From Vandiemenella viatica (Eukaryota; Arthropoda; Insecta; Orthoptera; Morabidae): a DNA stretch of 64,000 bases. The translations under genes and the position numbers were made by a program. The stretch's first letter is position 1; every line of letters starts with the position of its first letter. Where the stretch lies: assembly GCA_031002005.1 (NCBI GenBank), contig JARYHS010013630.1, positions 238,893,539 through 238,957,538 of the forward strand. Direction: 5' to 3'. Below, piece by piece: positions 55,556 through 64,000 of this stretch. The notes under the pieces were generated by a model, which was not told where the DNA came from, made no database searches, and saw only the letters and a list, made by a program, of their open reading frames with translations.

Positions 55556-55589
55556 ATCTTCTGCACTTGGTCTCCCTCGTTATGAACTA

Positions 55590-55991
55590 TTAGGAATATT
55601 CATATTGAGTTGAAATCTTATCTGGGAATTTCGAAGGAATTTCCACGAAAGGCTGAATGGTGGCTGCTAAATCACCTTCTTTCCAATTTAAACGAGGTAA
55701 ATTTTCTGACAAAGAACAAGTACATTCATCTAAGCCTTCTGTAATAGTGGCTGTATCTAGGTGCAATTCACCTACAGCATCCGTTGTATCGACAGGATCT
55801 GCAATGACATTGCGCGAGTTTTGGGAAATATTGAGCTCATCACCTTCATCTTCTTCTAATTCTGAAAACTCAGAGAAATCCCCACAATCTACTTCCTCCA
55901 GAATATTCCTTATATCTTCTTCAGTAAGCTGGAAGAAACGAAAAGAAATATTGGTCATATTTTGTATCGCAGAGAAAAACCTAACCCACAA
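55590..55991 (-). pseudogene. piggyBac transposase N-terminal region
   Basis: Acidic N-terminal leader (LTEEDIRNILEE and EFSELEEDEGDELN) followed by NWKEGDLAATIQPFVEIPSK, the W...D.......F.......G block that precedes the DDE-like domain in this family. Ends in a stop before the catalytic region. Confidence 0.7.
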
Positions 55992-56020
55992 TGCCCGGTG
56001 TTACATAAATGTAACACTCA
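55989..56020. repeat. Internal copy of the piggyBac end sequence
   Basis: AATGCCCGGTGTTACATAAATGTAACAC repeats the order found at the right terminus (AATGCCCTCCGTTACATATATGTAAC when read inward). Confidence 0.6.
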
Positions 56021-56388
56021 AGAAAGTAAGGACTGTTTACTTCATGGAAAAGAGTTCAGTGGATTCAAAACACATAGAATAATTTGTTTATACTTCTTCA
56101 TTTAACATCTAATTAAAGATGCATGTAAAATCGCTGTATTACAATAAAAAAAACCTGCCATCACTAAACTTGCTACCCATGCTGACGTAGAGAGAGAAAC
56201 AGATGAGGTCTGAAGCACTGTCACCAACCTTAGAAGCGAGAAGTGCAAATGTTTGCCACTAGAATGCGTACCAGAGGCTGTTGCAGATATGCCACAGCAG
56301 GCATTTGAGGAGAGGTGCATTGGAAGAGGCGGCAGAGGCTTAAATATGCCATGTTACATATATGTAACGGAGGGCATTAAAGGGTTAA

Positions 56389-56570
56389 GAAGCATTGTAG
56401 AAAGTCAAAAGAAGAGTCGTCAGATTTGTGAAAGGTATATATAGCTGGAGAGAACGCATAATGTTATGTTGAAGGGGCTGGGTTTGGAAGATCTAGAATA
56501 CCATAGGCGTTGCTCTCGTCACAAGCTATTTGGAAAATTTATTACAGTTCAATTATAGGATGAAAGAAAA
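56389..56570 (+). pseudogene. LINE (CR1/Jockey-like), 3' portion after piggyBac
   Basis: Continues the broken element: QKKSRQICERYI (V.RR...F..GY) and, in another frame, VMLKGLGLEDLEYHRR followed by LFGKFI. Removing the piggyBac and one TTAA rejoins the two halves without loss. Confidence 0.7.
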
Positions 56571-57789
56571 CACATTTTGCAAGGAACAACATTCTTATCC
56601 CTCAATGACTAAGAAAATATGAGAAACCACAGCCAGAAACGATTCTTTTCTATACTTATTTTTTCATAACAAATAGGGAATGAAATAGAAATGATTTATC
56701 GAGCGAGAAAAATTAGAATCTGACAGATATAAGTCTCGAGAAACCACTCCGGCCTTCCTGACCGAGGTTTCCATGATTTTCCTTGTTCATTCAAGTTGAA
56801 TGTTGAGACAGTTCACAAGAGAGACCCGGGTTCATCCTATCATATCCCGTATATCCCTTCCCAAGCACATGCGTTCACAAATTACTTAGGTACAATGCAC
56901 TATCCGTCACGCACTTCGTAGTGAATCGCGGAGTAATAGTAATACGCTGTAGTTACAGAGCAATTGCTGGTTGCAATCTGCTTCCTAGAATTGTAACATT
57001 TTTCAGCTGTAGTCCTTAACACCAGAAATTCCTATTGCTAATGTCTTAATTTTTTTCCATAGGGGCTGACTTTCTACAATTGTCAGAAATTGTACTTCTA
57101 ACTTATTACCCAAATCTTTATGAATATGAATATAGAACTAATACTAAATTTGTATTATTTATTATTATCTTATTAATAGCATTCGTAGAATGGAGCCAAC
57201 TTAGCAGAAGAGTTAAGAAACGCTGTATGTCTGATAATTTCCATTGGTTATTGGAGAATCTAGATGGTAACTCTAAGGATCAACTAATATAAAACAGGAA
57301 GATCTATATATCATTTAGAAGATAAAAATGAAACAAAATTGATTTGTCCATAGTTAAGTAGAGGAACTTTGTAAATTATTTAACAAACATTTTACTTCTG
57401 TTGCTGAGAAATTACAAATAGAAAAAAGAAATCCATATCTAATGCCCTAAGACTTCTTCATGCATGGATGACCGAGTGGTTAATTTCTATGAGGGTAAAA
57501 ATTATTCTCTGTTGCTCTAAGACTTGCACAGACTATCTTTCCTCTTGATCTCTTCTTTTCTTCAACTCTTCTTTAATTAAATCTGACAACTAAGTATTGA
57601 AAAATGTGAATATCGTGGAACAATGAGGGCACAGTGAATTCTTTTAAGGAGAGGACAGCTAAGGGTTACTTGCAATTAAAGATGCTACTTTGGAAACCTC
57701 ATTTAATCTGCACTAGAAAACCGTATCACATTTACACTCGATGATGTACATGACTTCGAGGTATGTCGCAACCCGTTATACTTAAAACA
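56571..57789. other. Non-coding stretch before the assembly gap
   Basis: No similarity recognised. A short tRNA A-box-like GATGACCGAGTGGTTAA at 57467-57483 has no B-box. Confidence 0.5.
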
Positions 57790-58789
57790 NNNNNNNNNNN
57801 NNNNNNNNNNNNNNNNNNNNNNNNNNNNNNNNNNNNNNNNNNNNNNNNNNNNNNNNNNNNNNNNNNNNNNNNNNNNNNNNNNNNNNNNNNNNNNNNNNNN
57901 NNNNNNNNNNNNNNNNNNNNNNNNNNNNNNNNNNNNNNNNNNNNNNNNNNNNNNNNNNNNNNNNNNNNNNNNNNNNNNNNNNNNNNNNNNNNNNNNNNNN
58001 NNNNNNNNNNNNNNNNNNNNNNNNNNNNNNNNNNNNNNNNNNNNNNNNNNNNNNNNNNNNNNNNNNNNNNNNNNNNNNNNNNNNNNNNNNNNNNNNNNNN
58101 NNNNNNNNNNNNNNNNNNNNNNNNNNNNNNNNNNNNNNNNNNNNNNNNNNNNNNNNNNNNNNNNNNNNNNNNNNNNNNNNNNNNNNNNNNNNNNNNNNNN
58201 NNNNNNNNNNNNNNNNNNNNNNNNNNNNNNNNNNNNNNNNNNNNNNNNNNNNNNNNNNNNNNNNNNNNNNNNNNNNNNNNNNNNNNNNNNNNNNNNNNNN
58301 NNNNNNNNNNNNNNNNNNNNNNNNNNNNNNNNNNNNNNNNNNNNNNNNNNNNNNNNNNNNNNNNNNNNNNNNNNNNNNNNNNNNNNNNNNNNNNNNNNNN
58401 NNNNNNNNNNNNNNNNNNNNNNNNNNNNNNNNNNNNNNNNNNNNNNNNNNNNNNNNNNNNNNNNNNNNNNNNNNNNNNNNNNNNNNNNNNNNNNNNNNNN
58501 NNNNNNNNNNNNNNNNNNNNNNNNNNNNNNNNNNNNNNNNNNNNNNNNNNNNNNNNNNNNNNNNNNNNNNNNNNNNNNNNNNNNNNNNNNNNNNNNNNNN
58601 NNNNNNNNNNNNNNNNNNNNNNNNNNNNNNNNNNNNNNNNNNNNNNNNNNNNNNNNNNNNNNNNNNNNNNNNNNNNNNNNNNNNNNNNNNNNNNNNNNNN
58701 NNNNNNNNNNNNNNNNNNNNNNNNNNNNNNNNNNNNNNNNNNNNNNNNNNNNNNNNNNNNNNNNNNNNNNNNNNNNNNNNNNNNNNNNN
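57790..58789. other. Assembly gap, 1000 N
   Basis: Exactly 1000 N, the usual placeholder for a gap of unknown length. Any open frame crossing it is an artefact. Confidence 0.99.
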
Positions 58790-59515
58790 ATGCAATTGAC
58801 TAAAATGTTTCCAAAAACCCTACTTCCCTTTTAGCTATTGACTCTATTTTTTCATATGATATATAACTTTTTATTCTGAACATTTTGAGCTGTAAACCAT
58901 CACTATAACTTGAAAATTACAGCTTTATATTAGAAAAAAGCTGATTCTGATGCAATGCTTTCATGTGGTAATTTTGTGCTTAAATTCATCATCTCTCTTC
59001 AACAAAATTTTCTAGACTCTAAGTGTTAGACCTCATTTGAATTGTAATTTTATCCTTCACTTCTGAAAATGGATGTGGGAAAAAGCTACTAAAAACATGG
59101 TAATCTCTTTATATTACTTCTGATGACTTACAAAATAGATTGAACTGTCCTTACTGACATGTTTTCTGACTCTTAAAATGCTTGGAAACTCTTCTAAAAG
59201 TGTTTGGTATTTATTTTCTATGTGTTAAGGACCTGTTTTTTTTAGGCCATATTTGAAAAAATAAGGTTATATGACAGACTCCTATAATTGATTATCTTGG
59301 TTTTGGATCTCATACTACCTCACCATACTTGAGCAATGATCAAGCCAATGGTTTTATACATATATCACATTTCTTTCACTTCTCTGGTATACTTCATCAT
59401 CACTCTCTGCAGTAAATTCTGAATATTAAAATCCCTCCCTACACCTGCCCATTTATTAAGTGTTGTGCCAAGATACTATCAATTCTTCCTCACCCTCTAC
59501 CTTACAATCTGAAAT

Positions 59516-60096
59516 CTTTTAGTTTCTCTCTAATCTGTTGTGTTCCTGTTCCTTTCAGGACTGTAGGATGCCACCTTTACAGCAGAATTTATTATTGTAT
59601 TAGCTCAACTCTGGGGCAGTACGGTCTTTGCAGCTTAGTATGTTAGGCTAGGGAACGGCAGTTCATTAGCAGCCTTCTTCATGAAGGATGTTTAGCCAAA
59701 ACATCACATGGCTTTGATAAGCTTCTATGTACAATAGTTTAATAATAGGTCTGCTTTCTTTGGATCGCAGCAGAGAGAGTGTGGAGTGCCAGCCAGCCAT
59801 CCGGTCCTGTGGTGTCCTCTGCATTGATGGGCTGTTACATGAGCACTGATACACTGATCCCCAGTGCATGATGGAGCTGGGTTTTATACTGATGGGGTGC
59901 CAGCCCCAGAGACTAAGGTTGCCTAAAAAGGCCTTGAAGCTGCTCTGATGACTAAATAAGTCTACATGCATGCCCTCAGTTACCAAACAAGGTGCGAAAC
60001 CAGTGGCTCTCAAGTCTTCACATTGCTGCCTTTATATATAAAGTGCCATGGGTTTGAACATAAGAAGTAATCATTAAAATCCTCTGTCTAGGCTGG
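59516..60096 (-). repeat. LTR in the duplicated segment
   Basis: Same as 13750-14330, followed by the polypurine tract complement at 60097-60114. Confidence 0.8.
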
Positions 60097-60822
60097 CTCC
60101 CCCCCCCCCCCCTCCTGAAAGAATGGAAAATTTTGATGGTGACTATCCTCACAAATTTTCTGTACCTTCTGGATAGTCTGCAACTATTCCATAACTCAAC
60201 CATACTGATGTAATGCAAATCTGGTTGTAGGCCATCTTCCGCAGTTGTTGGATAGGAATTTTGATTTATAATCTATACTGATGTAATATTGACTTGGGTC
60301 AATCCCGAAATGTGATTGATGTCAAAATGTGCATGATTCTTGTCGACAGATTATACAGGTGTATGAAGTACATCATGATAGCATACAAGTAGAAAAATTC
60401 TATATCGTACAAAGTTACATAGAAAAATTAAAAGAATAATTTTGGTTTTACAAAGTTCCATACCAAATCCCATACAAACATTCAAAGAATCAGGTGGCTT
60501 TACAGAGATTACCTATGCTATAAAAATCTCATACAAGATATTAAAAGAATCATCTTGGCTTTACAAAAAAATTTCCTACAGTACAAAGACTCGTACAAAT
60601 AGTCAAAATCATTGCTGCTTTACAAAAATTCCCTATACTGCACAGATACATAAAAACATTCAAACATCATTCTGACTTTAAAAAAGTTCAATACACTACA
60701 AGTCCACTGTGTGCATCCCTGGAGATAGAGAGGACAGGTGGTTAGCACCGGTGGAGGCTGCCCCCGTCTTGGCACACGTAGGCAACTTGTGTTGACGCTG
60801 TGCTGTGCGGCTCATATTCATT

Positions 60823-62617
60823 GCTGTCCTCTGTCTTAGGTGGGGTGTGTGATTTGGTCAAGGACCACTTGCAAACCTGAACTGTTGCATGCAACACTTG
60901 TAATAGCAGATTAGATATGCTCCCAACACCAACACTACAAAAGTACAAAATACAAAAACGAATAGATGGAAAGGATCCCAAATGGAGGGATCATGTTCTT
61001 GCACATGTGATGCTAACTCACTCCAGGAAATTCCCTCACTTTGACCAAACTGCTGGTTTGGGACCCACTGCAGGTTCTTTATGGACAGGTTTCCAATATC
61101 TGTGGCCCTGGGCAACTCATCCCGCAGATCTAGTTAGGGCAAATGATCTGGAAGATCTACGGCCATCTCTACGACTTGCTCTGCTTGCAGTATTAAATCT
61201 CTGCTGTAACCCCGGCATGCCTTGTAGAATGTCAGCCTTCCCATTCCCTCAATCAGGACATCTGTTGGCCGTCCTTGTTGGCACAATATGTTGAGACTAT
61301 GTTGACAGGGCACCACAACTAATCACGTATTACCATCGTGCTGAGTACATAGGCTGACTCACAGTTGCGCTACTCTAGATACACAGTTGGGGAGCAGAGT
61401 TTGTGGTACTTGCAGAATCTTCACTTCACAGGGTGCATTTTCAGCAATGGATTGCAACACAAAAGTCTGTTTACATATGTGGGTGATGAGGTCAAGCTTT
61501 TAACATTCCTCCTGGAGATCCAGAAATGCATATTGGTGTCTTGGTGTCTTGGCAGAAACAAGGTACATACTATAAGTTTTGTTGCTCTGGTTAAATAGGC
61601 ATGGCAGAGGATGGTATAGTTAAAATACGGTGATATCTAGTAAGGGAATGGTTATTGACTAGCCCAATATATCACCCAAGAGATATGCATCTAGCTCCAT
61701 TATCTCTAATAATTCATATCTGCAGTCAGAGAGCAGAATTGGGAAGTGTTTGTCCTTCAGATGTATTCTGATTTCCCCCAAATAGCTGATAATTTGAGCC
61801 AGCATGATCAGGTGGGGTGCCAAAATTCCATGCTGTGCTGTCATTATGGCCCCTATCATTAGGTCATATTCCCTCTCTAGATGTCCTTAATAGCTGTTTA
61901 TTAAGCATGGCTACAATGCTAACTTTTTTCAAAATTACATCAGCATTATGCGTGAAATTGGTTATGTAGTCCTGTAAAGCACTCAAATCCTTTCCGGGAC
62001 CGGTAGTTTCAATGTCTGCCATTTCCTCTAATGTACCCTCTATATACTGCAGCGATGTTTTAACTACTGTCATCAGTCCCTGTTCTAATTGAATCACCCA
62101 TTTCTGTTGGTCCTCCACCATTGCAATCATCTTTTTTTAGATATTGCTCCTCAGCATGATCCATAATTCTAAACAATATATGGCTCACGGTACCTATTAT
62201 ATTTAGAATACCACGTTTTACGTGCATCTCATGTCTGGTGATTTGTGCTAATAGTTCCTGAGACTTCCTAATACTATCTATGCACCAAGTGGGACCTTGC
62301 TCCAGCGTATGTCATTCTTCACCCCCACTTTCAAGATGAGTCATTTGTTCTTGACAATACTTTATAGTCCGATGGGCATTTATTATTGGCATTTATAATC
62401 TAATTCCCCTAGCTTGACATAACTTGCTAACCTCCAGGTCATGCTGTAGATCCAGACAGTATCTTCCCCATCTAAATTGATCCCCAGATGGGCCATTATG
62501 GGCTCGAGTTGTTCAGACTCTCTGGCCACTAGCTGTAGTATTCCAGCTAATAGCATCCAGCGAGTCATCTGTAAACAAGACAAATGGCTGTCTTAGTGCT
62601 GGTGCTAGCAGAGTGCA
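60823..62617 (-). pseudogene. env: Envelope gene in the duplicated segment, broken
   Basis: Counterpart of 15074-16866 with the same stops plus extra indels (for example at 61998 and 62588) that shift further frames. It supports the view that these indels are sequencing or assembly differences. Confidence 0.6.
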
Positions 62618-63004
62618 CACAGCTGTGGCTCAGTGTCCTTGCTGACGTAGCTGATGCACTGTACTCGGCTTTATTGCTCGAGTTGATTAATGTGTACAGT
62701 AGATGTATTTCCCCCCTTTTGTTGTATAACTACATTAAGCCCTTTTAGTTCCTCTACCCAGTAATGTCCTACCCATTTGAATCTAATTTTTTACTCCTTC
62801 CTCTATAAAAAGCTTCATCTATTAACAACACTTGGTCTCCAGGGCAGAATTCCCAGGGGCGGCAATCCTTATCGTATTTTTTCTAAGCTCGAATCTTCTA
62901 TGCCCCTGTATGCTGTCTCGTGCTCTCATGTGCCTGCTGTATTCTATTCCTTAATTCTGTGGTGAAATCATCACAAATATACTGTGGCTGCCCGCTTTCC
63001 ATCT

Positions 63005-63236
63005 GTACCAAGTGTGGTGGGTGAATGGTTAACTTTCTGGCCTCGCTTTTGGGAAAACTGGTTTGAATCCCCATCCGGGCATCCAGATTTGGGTTTTCCA
63101 AGGTTTCCACAAATCACTCCAGGCAAATGCTGGGATGCTTCCTTCAAAGGCCATGATTGAATTGCTTCCCATTTCTTGTCCTCCAATCCCAGCCTGCCTC
63201 TAATGTCCTCAGTGTTGACGAGGTGCAAAGCCATAA
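63005..63236 (+). mobile_element. tRNA-derived SINE in the duplicated segment
   Basis: Counterpart of 17247-17483 with short deletions (3 bp at 63054, 1 bp at 63148). Confidence 0.85.
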
Positions 63237-63304
63237 AAAATCTCCCTCTGTAACATCCATGGTAAATTTATAGGCCACCCAAAAAAGAGGCTATGAGGAT
63301 CATC

Positions 63305-63622
63305 TCATGGTACAGTGAGGGCTGGTATTATGTACAAATACGTCATAGGGCAGATATTCATCCCAATTGTCCTTTCTTTCTCTTCTCCTATCAATCCACT
63401 TTCCTCTCCAATTGAAATTTCTACCAACTCAGCGAGGCTGATGTTTTGGTCTCTATTCTTTACTATTTTTTTTCTTTCATCTCTCAACCCTTGTGTGAAA
63501 ACTGCCCATCCCAATTTATTTGTGTGACTTGTAGCCCCAGGCAACTCTTCTTCCGCCATTTCTCTAGCTGACTCCCCAAATTCATATTGCTTTTTATCAA
63601 TCGGAGAAGCACAATCTACCAT
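63305..63622 (-). pseudogene. gag: Gag fragment in the duplicated segment
   Basis: Counterpart of 17548-17868, one codon shorter because of the T-run difference at 63467-63474. Confidence 0.6.
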
Positions 63623-63750
63623 TCTTTCTCCTGCCTCTTGTTTACTGCTGAAAAGAGAATATGCATAATAATCAATTGTGCATCAACACCTGTAATCTCT
63701 ATTAATACCTTCTCACCTTGTAAGGTATCCCTCGTTCTATTTCAATATTC

Positions 63751-64000
63751 TGTTAAAATCCGGACAAGTTTAAGGTTAACTTCAGTACACGATACCACAG
63801 GTAAAATCAAGTTAACAACACTCCTAGTACAATAAAGTAAATAAATAGCACTTAGCTAACATAAATAAACCTAAAAATGCATAAATCAAGGATATTCCAG
63901 CGGGAAATAGGTTATCACACATAAAAGATAAACTTTCAATACCAGATCCTAACATTGGTTAGCGAGATATTCTAGACTGATTTAAAAGAAGTAAATGTTG
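63751..64000 (+). repeat. Start of the nested LTR candidate, cut by window end
   Basis: Begins TGTTAAAATCCGG as at 17998 and continues to the end of the window. Confidence 0.4.

Larger units (their letters stand above)
55056..56384 (-). mobile_element. piggyBac element, internally deleted
   Basis: Perfect 13-bp terminal inverted repeats CCCTTTAATGCCC flanked by TTAA on each side (55052-55055, 56385-56388), the piggyBac hallmark. Internal minus-strand fragments encode the N- and C-terminal ends of a piggyBac transposase. Sub-terminal palindromes GTTACATATATGTAAC occur near both ends (55189-55204 with one mismatch; 56353-56368 perfect). At 1329 bp it is about half the size of a full element, so the central catalytic part is deleted. 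Confidence 0.93.
58790..64000. repeat. Near-identical second copy of 13020-18248 (probable false duplication)
   Basis: Collinear over its full 5211 bp with 13020-18248 (5229 bp). Differences are mostly 1-4 base indels, often in homopolymers (for example the C run at 60097, the T run at 63467), plus a few larger ones (58921, 60713, 61508, 61998, 62588, 62918). It begins exactly at the gap edge and runs to the window end. The copy includes the GGT intron sequence, the LTR, env, SINE and gag pieces. Confidence 0.95.

Noticed and set aside
57080..57292. 70-codon frame with a hydrophobic stretch
   Set aside because: No similarity, no splice or start context, length expected by chance in AT-rich DNA.
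57467..57483. GATGACCGAGTGGTTAA as a tRNA-Ser/Leu gene start
   Set aside because: Only the A-box region is present; no anticodon arm, variable arm or B-box.
57763..58803. Open frames of 346 and 337 codons on both strands
   Set aside because: They consist almost entirely of N from the assembly gap.
58790..64000. A genuine second locus of the env-bearing LTR element
   Set aside because: The copy also includes unique GGT intron DNA (13020-13749 equivalent) and differs mainly by indels, so an independent insertion is ruled out.
1..64000. CRISPR arrays, operons, ribosome-binding sites, bacterial promoters
   Set aside because: The window is eukaryotic; tandem repeats seen lack the regular spacer structure of CRISPR.

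Overview
This is a eukaryotic nuclear window, almost certainly from an arthropod and probably an insect. It is AT-rich, has one multi-exon gene with GT-AG introns (one of 24.5 kb), and is packed with broken transposable elements typical of insects: Penelope-like elements, an LTR element with a baculovirus-F-like envelope gene, RTE and I-type LINEs, Tc1/mariner, piggyBac, hAT of the ZMYM1 type, and a tRNA-derived SINE family. I cannot name the species. No rRNA, convincing tRNA gene, CRISPR array or prokaryotic gene organisation is visible.

The only host gene I can support is the 3' part of a gamma-glutamyltransferase (GGT)-like gene on the + strand. It has four exons (11368-11546, 12386-12590, 37140-37250, 40256-40408) whose phases join correctly and end at a stop codon, followed by a candidate poly(A) signal. 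Upstream exons are not recognisable in the first 11 kb. The encoded part keeps the GGT fold motifs, but the positions of the catalytic threonine and most substrate-binding residues are substituted, so the product is probably a pseudoenzyme.

Layout. 1.9-5.2 kb: two head-to-tail Penelope-like copies. 5.8-6.1 kb: hAT C-terminus. 8.06-8.32 kb: foldback with hammerhead-like cores. 9.2-10.7 kb: LINE endonuclease fragment and an inverted pair of Penelope 3' ends. 11.4-12.6 kb: GGT exons with a SINE between them. Intron of 24.5 kb (12.6-37.1 kb): a 6.9-kb LTR element on the minus strand with gag and env but no visible pol, carrying a nested LTR and a SINE; a mariner; a hAT N-terminus; another SINE; and an RTE LINE. 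37.1-40.4 kb: last GGT exons, a MITE and two SINEs. 41-57.8 kb: LINE fragments, a hAT middle segment, a young 5'-truncated LINE with target-site duplication, poly(A) tail and an open 882-codon frame, an RTE on the minus strand, and a LINE split by a piggyBac at TTAA.

A gap of exactly 1000 N (57790-58789) is followed by 5.2 kb that repeats 13020-18248 almost base for base, differing mainly by small indels. This is most simply an assembly false duplication (second haplotype or low-quality contig), so features after 58790 should not be counted as independent loci.

The mobile elements are nearly all inactive. The young LINE at 46.3-49.5 kb is the one element whose reading frame is still open.
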